NCBI GenBank assembly: GCA_039934135.1 | Contig: JBDTMT010000051.1 | Location: 1-16,776, forward strand | Direction of reading: 5' to 3' | DNA: 16,776 nucleotides | Origin: JBDTMT01 sp039934135 | Lineage (GTDB): Bacteria; Desulfobacterota; Binatia; HRBIN30; CADEER01 | Part shown: piece by piece, positions 7,532 through 14,866 of the stretch | Numbering within the stretch: the first letter of the stretch is position 1 | Layout: every line of letters begins with the position of its first letter | The notes under the pieces: model-generated | What the model was told of the DNA's origin: nothing | What the model saw: the letters and a program-made list of their open reading frames with translations, nothing else | The model's database searches: none | Position numbers and translations under genes: made by a program

Positions 7532-8395
7532 ATGCATCGTCACCTCACCTGGGCTGTCGGGTTGCTGCTTCTGTCGGCCCTGCCTGTGCGGGCCGAGTGG
7601 TTGGCGCCGCTGGTCACCGAGACGGCGGAGACCATAGGCGGCGGCAAAGCGCAGATCGGTTTGGGCGCCACCTACCTGAACGACGCTCGCTTTCCGCAGT
7701 TCACGCCCAGAGGCGACATCAAGTGGCAGAGCCTCACGGCGGTGCCCGAGCTCGGCTTCCGCATCGCCCCGGCTGACGCCATCGAGATCCAGGCCAGCTA
7801 CGAACTGCTCGCCCTCGACCAGAACACGATCAGCAGCGGCAAGACCTCGACCTTCGGCGGCGGCGACGCGCGGCTGTTCACCAAGGTCTGGGCGGTGCGC
7901 GAGCGCACCTGGATTCCGGCCACCGGCGTACGCTTCGGCGTCAAGCTGCCGAACGCCAACAAGGCGGACCACCTGGGCACCGACGAAACCGATTTCATGA
8001 TCGAAGCGTTGGCGTCGAAGAAGTTCGGCGAGTGGGCGACGCATCTCAACCTCGGCATCGCGATTCTCGGCAATCCCGGCTTCGGCGGCGCCAGCCCTGA
8101 CGGGCAGGACGATCTCTTCACCTACGACATCGCCCTGGTCACGCCCGGCCTCGGCGGCGCCACGCCCGACGACTGGGGCGTGCGCGGCCTAGTCGAACTC
8201 GACGGCGCCAGCGGCTCGCGTTTCGACAACGACTTCACCGCCATCCGCGGCGGCCCACAGGTCAGCTGGGGCGGCTGGACGTTCTACCTCGGCGCCAGCG
8301 CGAACCTGCAGGGCGCCGCCGCCCGCTACGGCATCAGCGGTGGCGCGTTCTACACCTTCGCGCTGGAACGCGTCGCGGCTCTCTTCGAAGACTGA
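7532..8395 (+). CDS. Secreted predicted outer-membrane beta-barrel protein (Phenol_MetA_deg-like)
   Basis: A 287-aa protein with a clear signal peptide (MHRHLTWAVGLLLLSALPVRA, cut near residue 21). The rest consists of alternating-hydrophobicity strands with aromatic girdles and Gly/Asn/Asp turns, for example VPELGFRIAP, IEIQASYELL, GVRFGVKLP, WATHLNLGIAIL and WTFYLGASANL, as expected of an outer-membrane beta-barrel. The combination of RFGVKLP, a TDFMIEALASK-type segment and HLNLG recalls the 'MetA-pathway of phenol degradation' putative channel family (PF13557); that assignment is by eye. ATG at 7532 is chosen because the signal peptide starts there. The gene is divergent from dsbD, and its last 46 bases overlap the 3' end of the ribBA-type gene on the opposite strand. 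Substrate unknown. Confidence 0.8.
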   Translation: MHRHLTWAVGLLLLSALPVRAEWLAPLVTETAETIGGGKAQIGLGATYLNDARFPQFTPRGDIKWQSLTAVPELGFRIAPADAIEIQASYELLALDQNTISSGKTSTFGGGDARLFTKVWAVRERTWIPATGVRFGVKLPNANKADHLGTDETDFMIEALASKKFGEWATHLNLGIAILGNPGFGGASPDGQDDLFTYDIALVTPGLGGATPDDWGVRGLVELDGASGSRFDNDFTAIRGGPQVSWGGWTFYLGASANLQGAAARYGISGGAFYTFALERVAALFED

Positions 8396-9612
8396 GCCCG
8401 CCGCGCCGCCGTATCGGCGGCACCGGTTCGCGCCCGCACGCGGCGCGGCTTGGCGGGCGCGAGCCGAATAGGCACGCACTCGACGATCTCCAACCCGTAG
8501 CCCGGCAGGCTGACCATGCGGCGCGGGTAGTTGGTGATCAGGCGAATCTTGCCCAGGCCGAGGTCGCGCAGGATCTGGGCGCCGACGCCGTACTCGCGGA
8601 AGTCGGTGGCGCGGTTGGCCGAATCGGTGCTGGGGCGGCGCGCGGTTTCGCGCGGCCGCGTGCGATCGAGCAGCTCGACACCCTGGGCGTCACGACGCAG
8701 GTAGAGAATGACGCCGCGGCCGGCCTTGGCGATCATCTGCATCGAGCGGCGCAGCAACGCCGACGTGTCGCGATCGGCGGAGCCGAACACGTCGCCGGGC
8801 AGATACTCGGCGTGGGCACGCACCAGGATCGGCGTCTTGGGCGTGATCTTGCCGCGCACCAAGGCCAAGTGTTCGCCGTCGTCGACATCGGACTTGTAGA
8901 CGTACGCGGTCATCGGACCGCCCCAGCGCGTCGGCACTACCGCTTGCGCGACGCGGTGCACGAGCGAGTCGTGGCGCAGTCGATACTGGATCAGATCGGC
9001 GATGGTGCAGATCTTCAGCGCGTGGCGGGCAGCGAACTGCTCGAGATCGGGCAAGCGCGACATACTGCCGTCGTCGTTCATGATCTCGCAGATCACCGAG
9101 CCCGGCGGCAGGCCGGCGAGGCGCGCCAGGTCGACGCCGCCTTCAGTCTGCCCGGTGCGCACCAGGACGCCGCCGCGCCTGGCGCGCAGCGGGAAGACGT
9201 GACCGGGGATGGCGATGTCCTGCGGGCCGCTCTCGGGCCGCATCGCCGTCTCGATGGTCGCGGCGCGGTCGTGCGTGGAAACGCCGTGGCCGATGCCGTC
9301 GCGCGCCTCGATCGAGACGGTGAACGCCGTGCCCAGCGGCGCGCGGTTCTCGCTCACCATCATCGCCAGGCCAAGCTGCTGAATGCGCTCTTCGGTGAGC
9401 GCCAGGCAGATCAGGCCACGGCCGAACTTGGCCATGAAGTTGATCGCGGCCGGCGTCACCTTGCTCGCCGCCATGCACAGATCGCCTTCGTTCTCGCGCT
9501 GCTCGTCGTCCATCAAGATCACCATCTTGCCGTCCTTGATGTCGGCGATGGCGTCCTCGATCGGGCTGATCTGCCGAGCGCGCTTGGGCGCTGCCCGGAA
9601 CGTAGTGAACAT
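8350..9612 (-). CDS. RibBX-type 3,4-dihydroxy-2-butanone 4-phosphate synthase with degenerate GTP cyclohydrolase II domain
   Basis: A 420-aa protein of RibBA architecture. Residues 1 to about 215 are a 3,4-dihydroxy-2-butanone 4-phosphate synthase domain (DDEQRENEGDL, HGVSTHDRA, PGHVFPLRAR, DLARLAGL, IMNDDGSMSRLPDL), which makes the four-carbon riboflavin precursor from ribulose 5-phosphate. Residues about 220-395 match GTP cyclohydrolase II, but the three zinc Cys are Y270, R281 and T283; the spacing of 11 and 2 equals that of C54, C65 and C67 in E. coli RibA. The EGRGIG loop is DAQGVE. FREYGVGAQIL and TNYPRRM survive. This is the RibBX pattern, so the second half is probably not a cyclohydrolase. 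Q155 stands where E. coli RibB has His153. An Arg/Ala/Ser-rich tail ends the protein. ATG at 9612 is chosen because the synthase domain begins there. Just downstream of glmU. Confidence 0.9.
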   Translation of the reverse strand: MFTTFRAAPKRARQISPIEDAIADIKDGKMVILMDDEQRENEGDLCMAASKVTPAAINFMAKFGRGLICLALTEERIQQLGLAMMVSENRAPLGTAFTVSIEARDGIGHGVSTHDRAATIETAMRPESGPQDIAIPGHVFPLRARRGGVLVRTGQTEGGVDLARLAGLPPGSVICEIMNDDGSMSRLPDLEQFAARHALKICTIADLIQYRLRHDSLVHRVAQAVVPTRWGGPMTAYVYKSDVDDGEHLALVRGKITPKTPILVRAHAEYLPGDVFGSADRDTSALLRRSMQMIAKAGRGVILYLRRDAQGVELLDRTRPRETARRPSTDSANRATDFREYGVGAQILRDLGLGKIRLITNYPRRMVSLPGYGLEIVECVPIRLAPAKPRRVRARTGAADTAARRAQSSKRAATRSSAKV

Positions 9613-9642
9613 AACGGGTTGGCTATAGCGCGCGGCGTGGGG

Positions 9643-9662
9643 GGCGCGGAAGGGACCGCGCC
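9643..9662 (-). other. Hairpin between glmU and the ribBX-type gene
   Basis: GGCGCGG (9643-9649) and CCGCGCC (9656-9662) form a perfect seven-base stem with a six-base loop, in the 52-base gap between the glmU stop (9665) and the next ATG (9612). It has no U-tract and is far too small to be an FMN riboswitch. It may be an intercistronic processing or stability element. Confidence 0.3.
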
Positions 9663-9664
9663 GC

Positions 9665-11128
9665 TCAACGCGCCCGGCGACCTGGCGCCTTCTTCGCCGA
9701 CTGCTTGCGCACCGGCGGCGCCTTGGCTTTGCCGCTCTTCGGTTTCGCGGCGGTCTTACGGGCGCGGAATTCGGCCACCCACCCCGGCCGTTCTTCCTGC
9801 TGGCGGGGATTGAAGGCCAGCGCACCGGGGGACACATCGCCCCGCACGGTGGTGGCGGTGGCGAGGTAGGCGTCGTCGCCGATCGTCACCGGCGCCACCA
9901 GAGTGCTGTCGCTGCCCACCTGGACGCGATCGCCGATCACCGTGCGATGCTTGGCGAACCCATCGTAGTTGCAGGTAATCGTCCCGGCGCCGATGTTGGC
10001 GTCGCGCCCGATGTCGGCATCGCCCAGGTAGGTCAGGTGGTTCGCCTTGGTGCCACGGCCGAGCCGGGCGTTCTTGGTCTCGACAAAGTCGCCGATATGC
10101 ACCTGCTCGCCCAGCTGTGTGCCGGCGCGCAAATTGGCAAATGGGCCGATCTGACACTGCGCGCCGATGCTCGACTGGGTGACCACAACGCCGAATCTGA
10201 GGTGCACATCGTCGGCGACGCTGGTGTCGGTCAGGTACGCCGAACCGTCGATGCGACAGCGCGCACCGATGACCGTGCGCCCGCGCAGGTGGGTATTGGG
10301 GCCGATGACGGTATCGACGCCGATCGTCACGTCGGGACCGATGTAGGTCGTGGCGGGATCGTCCAACGTCACGCCGGCCGTCATCCACCGGGCGGCGATA
10401 ACGGCGCGGGCGGATTGCTCTACCGCCGCCAGCTCGCTGCGCGAGTTGATTTGCGCCACTTCGGCGAGATCGACCGGCACATCGGCAATCGTGACGCCAG
10501 CGGCGACGGCGCCGGCGACGATATCGGTCAGGTAGATTTCCTTCTGGGCGTTGTTCGGTCGGACCTGATGCAGGAGCTTGAACAGCAACGGCGCATGCAC
10601 GCAGTACACGCCGACGTTGACCTCGCGGATGGCCGCTTCGGCCGGCGACGCGTCGCGCTGCTCGACAATGCCGCAGACGCGGCCGTTCTGGCGCACGATG
10701 CGGCCCCATCCAATCGGTTCGTCCACCGTCGCGGTCAGCAGCGACAATTGGCCACCGCCGCCGCGATGCGCGGCCAGCAGACGCGCCAGTGTTGCGCTGC
10801 GCAACAGCGGCAGATCCCCGTAGAGCAGCAACAGGCTGCCCGTGAAGCTGCGCAGCGAGGATTCGGCGGCAAGCACCGCGTGCCCGGTGCCGCGCGGCTC
10901 CGCCTGCACGACGAAACGCACGCCCGACCCGCAGGTCGCCCGCAACTCGTCGGCGTCGGGACCGATCACCGCGACGACCGGATCGACCGCCAGCTCGCGC
11001 AGCGCCGCCAGCACCCATTGGATGATCGGCTGCCCGGCCAGCGGGTGGACTAACTTCGAGCGCGCCGAACGAAAGCGGGTGCTGCGCCCGGCGGCGAGCA
11101 CGACTGCGCCGATCACCGGACGGCTCAC
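9665..11128 (-). CDS. glmU: Bifunctional UDP-N-acetylglucosamine pyrophosphorylase / glucosamine-1-phosphate N-acetyltransferase
   Basis: Makes UDP-GlcNAc, precursor of peptidoglycan and lipid A, in the cytoplasm. The protein is 487 aa. The N-terminal nucleotidyltransferase domain shows LAAGRSTRF, RGTGHAV, YGDLPLL and REVNVGVYC. A left-handed beta-helix of hexapeptide repeats starts near residue 255. The acetyltransferase site is intact: FANLRAG, FVETKN, KANHLTY with H364 (His363 of E. coli), and NIGAGTITCNYDG. The signature loop usually reads LAAGxGTRM; here it is LAAGRSTRF, with Ser for the second Gly. The last 30 residues are Lys/Ala/Pro-rich and basic. The start is GTG at 11128, whose bases overlap the stop of the flavin reductase gene (GTGA), indicating translational coupling. 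The frame runs further upstream, but that part is only antisense-like filler inside the neighbour. Confidence 0.95.
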   Translation of the reverse strand: MSRPVIGAVVLAAGRSTRFRSARSKLVHPLAGQPIIQWVLAALRELAVDPVVAVIGPDADELRATCGSGVRFVVQAEPRGTGHAVLAAESSLRSFTGSLLLLYGDLPLLRSATLARLLAAHRGGGGQLSLLTATVDEPIGWGRIVRQNGRVCGIVEQRDASPAEAAIREVNVGVYCVHAPLLFKLLHQVRPNNAQKEIYLTDIVAGAVAAGVTIADVPVDLAEVAQINSRSELAAVEQSARAVIAARWMTAGVTLDDPATTYIGPDVTIGVDTVIGPNTHLRGRTVIGARCRIDGSAYLTDTSVADDVHLRFGVVVTQSSIGAQCQIGPFANLRAGTQLGEQVHIGDFVETKNARLGRGTKANHLTYLGDADIGRDANIGAGTITCNYDGFAKHRTVIGDRVQVGSDSTLVAPVTIGDDAYLATATTVRGDVSPGALAFNPRQQEERPGWVAEFRARKTAAKPKSGKAKAPPVRKQSAKKAPGRRAR

Positions 11129-11604
11129 GCGTCCTCGACGCGCCGGTAGGCGTGGCGGAAATGCAGCAGGGGCTCGCCGGACGCGGCGTCGGCCGATTCG
11201 ACCTGGCCGACGTAGATGGTGTGATCGCCGCCGTCGTAGACGTGCACGATGCGGCACTCGACGTAGCCCAAGGTGCCGTCGAGTATCGGTGCACCCAGCT
11301 CCCCAGACCGCCACGCCGTGGCATTGAACTTGTCACCCCCGTGCTTGGCGAAACGCTGCGATACGTCGCGCTGGTCGAGGGCCAGAAAATTGACTGCAAA
11401 GAAACCGGCCGGCTCGAAATGCTCGTAGGTCTCGGCCTTTTTGTCGATGCACACCAGGGCCAGAGGCGGGTCGAGCGAGACAGAGCTGAAGGCGGTGGCC
11501 GTCAACCCGTGCGGATTGCCGACCTGGTCCAGTGTCGTGACAACCGTTACGCCCGCCGCAAAGTGACTGAGTACCTGGCGGAACAAATCCTTTTCGATCG
11601 GCAT
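11125..11604 (-). CDS. Flavin reductase-like FMN-binding split-barrel protein
   Basis: A 159-aa protein of the flavin reductase-like (HpaC-type) family. Members bind FMN or FAD in a split beta-barrel and reduce free flavin with NAD(P)H, often feeding a two-component monooxygenase. Visible family features: FRQVLSHFAAGVTVVTT, the GLTATAFSSVSLDPPLALVCI block that contacts flavin, FAVNFLALDQRDVSQRFA, and the C-terminal H-x-IYVGQV strand. The start is ATG at 11604 with AAGGGA six bases upstream, one of the best ribosome-binding sites in the window. It overlaps glmU by four bases (GTGA) and heads the cluster flavin reductase - glmU - ribBX. No monooxygenase partner lies in the window, so its oxygenase, if any, is elsewhere. 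A link to the downstream riboflavin gene is suggestive only. Confidence 0.9.
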   Translation of the reverse strand: MPIEKDLFRQVLSHFAAGVTVVTTLDQVGNPHGLTATAFSSVSLDPPLALVCIDKKAETYEHFEPAGFFAVNFLALDQRDVSQRFAKHGGDKFNATAWRSGELGAPILDGTLGYVECRIVHVYDGGDHTIYVGQVESADAASGEPLLHFRHAYRRVEDA

Positions 11605-11684
11605 CGCAATCCCTTCGTCTGGCTGATCTGCGCGGCAGACGTTGGGGTGTCACATCATCTGATTCCGTGCGATAAGGCAAGAAA

Positions 11685-12175
11685 GTGGGAGCGAGGCTGC
11701 GCAGCATCGGGGGATGGCGCCGCGCCATGGCTACCGCGCCGCTGTGGTGGGCGCTGAGTAGCACGTCGGCGACGGCTCAGATCGAGCCACGCGGCGGCAT
11801 CGAGCCACCGGATCTGCTCGAGTTCACGGGCCACATAGGCGAGGCGTCAGCGCAGGAAACCGGCGGATGGAACCTGATCTTCGGCGACCGATACACGCGC
11901 CGCACCTTCAAGTTCCACCTCTTCGGCATGCGGATTCTCAACAGCGGCAGGTTGCCCCTCGACGTATTGGCGGCTGTCGAGCCCTATCGCCCGAACTTCT
12001 CCTGTTCGCTGCCAATACCGACCAGATGAAGACCCTCGAAGCCGCCACACCCCAGGATCGCGTCATCATAAGCGGTTATCGGCGACGCGGCTCTCGCAAC
12101 ATCCTGCTCACCGGCGTTGAACGACAGGTCTCGGCGACCCCCGATTCCTCATCCCCAGCAGCCCAGAACAAGTAG
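11685..12175 (+). pseudogene. Frameshifted gene for a small exported protein
   Basis: Two overlapping frames together encode one plausible protein of about 163 aa. The first runs from a GTG at 11685 and has an Arg-rich start followed by a signal-peptide-like stretch (APLWWALSSTSATAQ), then LLEFTGHIG, GGWNLIFGDRY, FKFHLFGMRIL and VEPYRPNFS, before stopping at 12029. The second continues from about 12003 with LFAANTDQMKTLEA, QDRVIISGYRRRG and NILLTGVERQ, ending at 12175. Joining them needs one extra base around 12000-12003 (aac ttc tc-ctg ttc). Strand patterns on both sides suggest one small beta-rich domain, possibly OB-like. The family is not recognised. ATG at 11727 is an alternative start. 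The gene is divergent from the flavin reductase gene. It may be a true pseudogene or a one-base sequencing error. Confidence 0.55.
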
Positions 12176-12222
12176 TCGATGAGGAAATTCCCTACTCCTG
12201 CTCAACTTACGGGCACAGGTTA

Positions 12223-12251
12223 TTGACGCTCCGAGCCACATTTTATATTGC
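12223..12251 (+). promoter_or_regulatory. Sigma70-like promoter of the YVTN surface protein gene
   Basis: TTGACG (12223-12228) and TATTGC (12246-12251) are separated by 17 bases, in a locally A/T-rich patch that stands out from the GC-rich surroundings. An overlapping TATATT (12244-12249) is a second possible -10. Transcription would begin near 12258, giving a leader of roughly 108 bases before the ATG at 12366. Confidence 0.5.
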
Positions 12252-12365
12252 GCATCCACCATTCGCGCGCATTCGGCGCGATTCTCGCTTTGGTTGTGCG
12301 GCCGCGAATTCGCCGACCGCCGCCGCAGCATCTCCTCACAGACCTACCGAATAATAGGTGACTTT

Positions 12366-14846
12366 ATGACACGCACGCGCTGCCGCTTTCCCGTCTCCGC
12401 GACCATCTCGTTAGCCCTCTTGGTCGCCTCGGTCGGTGCCGTGTCCGCTCAGGAACGCGCCTTCGTCACCAACAGCGGCGGCAGCAACGTGCTGGCCTTC
12501 GCACCGGCGCCCTCGCCCACCTTCATTCCGATAGAAGTGTCGCCAACACCGGCACAGCCGCTCGCCGTGGCTGTCGAACCGAGCGGCGCATTCGCCTACG
12601 TCGTCAATGCCCTTACCAGCCGAGTCTCGGTCATCGACACCATGCTCGATACCGAGGTCGACTCCATTCAGGTGGGATCGCTGCCGGACAGTATCGCCAT
12701 CACGCCGGACGGCCTGCAGGCGTATGTCAGCAACCGCGGCAGCGGGTCGGTCTCCGTCATCGACCTGATGAGCCGACTGGTCGTCCAGACCATTCCGGTG
12801 CCGAACCAGCCGCGCGGTCTGGCCGTGAGCCCGGACGGGTCGGTCGTGTACGTCACCCGCACCTCATCGAGTCCAGGCCGAGTGCGGGTCATCCAACGCG
12901 TCAACCCGCCGCCGACGCCGGTCGACATCGACGTCGGCACCGGACCGATCGATGTCGCCTTCTCGCCCGACGGCCTGCGCGCATACGTGGCCAATTCCGC
13001 ATCGGGCACGGTGTCAGTGATCAACACGCAGACCAATCCGCCGACCGTCACCGCCACCTTGCCGGTGGGCGCGTCGCCCGTCGCGGTGGCGTTCCTGCCC
13101 AACGGCAGCAAGGCCTACGTGGTACGGCAGACGGCGGGTACCGGTACGGTGACGCCGATCAATGCGCTGACCGATCCGCCGACGGTCCTGCCGAGCATCA
13201 ACGTCGGCAATACGCCAGCCGATCTGGCGCCGACGCTGAATGGTGCAGAAGTGTACGTCACCAACTCACAGAGCAAGACGCTGTCGGTCATCAACACGAC
13301 GCTGGATGTCGTGGACCGCACGATCGCGGTCTCGACGATCAACCCGCGCGGCATCGCCATCGCAGACATCGGCGGAGTGATCACCCCGACACCGACGGCA
13401 ACGCCCACGCCGACGCCGATTCCGCCAACCAGCACCGTGTCAGCCACACCGACGGCGACGCGCACCGCCACGCCGACCACGTCTGCGACGGTGACGGCGA
13501 CGCGGACCGCCACGGCCACTGTCACCGCGTCTGCCACGTCTTCGCCAAGCCCGACCGGTACCAGCACCGCCACCAACACCGCCGTGAATACGTCAACGTT
13601 CACCGCGACATTTACGAATACGCCGACGCCGCCGCCAACTTCGACCGACACGGCGACCGCCGTGGCGACGGCGACGGGCACCGACACCCCGACTGGCCTC
13701 CCCACCGGGACCGCGACGGCAACGGCAACGGCGACGGATACGCCGACGTTGATCGCGACGGCGACCGATACGCCGACCGGCATCCCCACCGGCACGTCTA
13801 CCGCGACCGCGACCCCGACGGAGACGGCAACGCCTGACGAAGGCACCGCCACGTTCACCGCAACGTTCACCGAGACGGCAACGCCTGAAGAAGGAACCGC
13901 CACGTTCACGGCAACGTTTACCGAGACGCCGACGGGCATCCCCACCGGCACCGCCTCGGCAACCGCGACGCCGACGGATACCGCGACGCCTGAAGAAGGA
14001 ACCGCGACGTTCACGGCGACGTTCACCGAGACGCCAACGGGCATCCCCACCGGCACCGCCACCGCCACGGCGACGGATACCGCGACGCCTGAAGAAGGGA
14101 CCGCCACATTCACGGCAACGTTCACTGAGACGCCAACCGGCATCCCCACCGGCACCGCGACGGCCACCGCGACCCCAACGGACACGGCAACGCCGCAAGA
14201 GGTCACCGCGACGGCGACCAGCACCGACACACCGACTCAGGAAGCCACCGCGACCGATACGCCGACCGGCCTGCCGACCGGTACCGCGACTGCCACGGCG
14301 ACCGCCACGGACACGCCGACGGGCATCCCAACCGGCACCGCTACGGCGACCGCGACCGACACCTCGACCCCGGAGCCGACGGCGACCGACACGCCGACCG
14401 GCATCCCCACAGTCACGACCACCGCAACGGCCACCACCACGGCGACCCCGACCTCAACGGTGACCGTGCCGGCGACGTCGACCGCGACTCACACCCCCAC
14501 CAACACCGCGGTCGCGAGCAATACGGCGACGGCCACGCGGACCGCGTCGCCCGTTTACACCAACACCGCGACCGCAACGTCGTCCCCGACGCGTACGAAC
14601 ACCGCGGTTGCGACGAGCACTAGCACCGTCACTCATACGCCTCCGACCCCGCCGACGGCCACGGAGACGGCGACCCCGTCCCCGACCCTGACGCGCACGG
14701 GTACCGCCACGGCCACCGCGACTAGGACCAAGACGCGTCCAGTGGACGGCGGCTGTGCGGTCGACCCGACGGCCGCGCCGGGCGCCGCAGGGCTCTTGTG
14801 GCTGCTGCCGCCGGCGCTGTTGGCATGGCGGCGACGCCGCTCGTAG
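12366..14846 (+). CDS. YVTN beta-propeller surface protein with Thr/Pro-rich stalk and MYXO-CTERM-like tail
   Basis: An 826-aa exported protein. A signal peptide (n-region TRTRCRF, h-region ISLALLVAS) would be cut after VSA at residue 28. Residues about 30-335 hold seven YVTN-type blades, each with a core such as AYVSNRGSGSVSVID, AYVANSASGTVSVIN or VYVTNSQSKTLSVIN, which makes a closed seven-bladed propeller. From about residue 340 to 790 the chain is almost entirely Thr, Pro, Ala and Ser, with repeated GIPTGTATATA, TPEEG and TATFTATFTET phrases: an extended, probably O-glycosylated stalk (inference). The end is G-G-C797, then a hydrophobic segment (AGLLWLLPPALLAW) and RRRRS, a Cys/TM/Arg sorting tail like MYXO-CTERM. 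ATG at 12366 is chosen for the signal peptide, with AGGTGA at 12356-12361. A promoter lies upstream and a hairpin follows the stop. Ligand unknown; adhesion or surface display is likely. Confidence 0.88.
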   Translation: MTRTRCRFPVSATISLALLVASVGAVSAQERAFVTNSGGSNVLAFAPAPSPTFIPIEVSPTPAQPLAVAVEPSGAFAYVVNALTSRVSVIDTMLDTEVDSIQVGSLPDSIAITPDGLQAYVSNRGSGSVSVIDLMSRLVVQTIPVPNQPRGLAVSPDGSVVYVTRTSSSPGRVRVIQRVNPPPTPVDIDVGTGPIDVAFSPDGLRAYVANSASGTVSVINTQTNPPTVTATLPVGASPVAVAFLPNGSKAYVVRQTAGTGTVTPINALTDPPTVLPSINVGNTPADLAPTLNGAEVYVTNSQSKTLSVINTTLDVVDRTIAVSTINPRGIAIADIGGVITPTPTATPTPTPIPPTSTVSATPTATRTATPTTSATVTATRTATATVTASATSSPSPTGTSTATNTAVNTSTFTATFTNTPTPPPTSTDTATAVATATGTDTPTGLPTGTATATATATDTPTLIATATDTPTGIPTGTSTATATPTETATPDEGTATFTATFTETATPEEGTATFTATFTETPTGIPTGTASATATPTDTATPEEGTATFTATFTETPTGIPTGTATATATDTATPEEGTATFTATFTETPTGIPTGTATATATPTDTATPQEVTATATSTDTPTQEATATDTPTGLPTGTATATATATDTPTGIPTGTATATATDTSTPEPTATDTPTGIPTVTTTATATTTATPTSTVTVPATSTATHTPTNTAVASNTATATRTASPVYTNTATATSSPTRTNTAVATSTSTVTHTPPTPPTATETATPSPTLTRTGTATATATRTKTRPVDGGCAVDPTAAPGAAGLLWLLPPALLAWRRRRS
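13684..14412 (+). repeat. Tandem coding repeats of the Thr/Pro stalk
   Basis: Imperfect in-frame modules built from GIPTGTATATATPTDTATP, EEGTATFTATFTET and ETPTG. The start of each TPEEG-type block falls at 13833, 13884, 13989, 14088 and 14193 (the last as PQEV), giving steps of 51, 105, 99 and 105 bases (17, 35, 33, 35 codons). All steps are multiples of three, as expected if module gain and loss is selected to keep the frame. Outside these blocks the stalk decays into shorter TAT, TPT and TDTPT units. Confidence 0.85.
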
Positions 14847-14866
14847 TCACGTCTTCTAAAACGGGA

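Noticed and set aside
7459..7533. Longer dsbD start at 7533
   Set aside because: The added 25 residues precede the signal peptide and would overlap the start of the divergent beta-barrel gene.
9613..9664. FMN riboswitch before the ribBX-type gene
   Set aside because: Only 52 bases separate it from glmU and none of the conserved RFN element stems are present.
13115..14230. Long - strand open frame of Val/Ala/Gly repeats opposite the stalk
   Set aside because: It is the mirror of the Thr/Pro codon repeats: GCG, ACG and ACC codons read backwards give Val/Gly/Arg frames without stops. It has no signal, start site or family motif.
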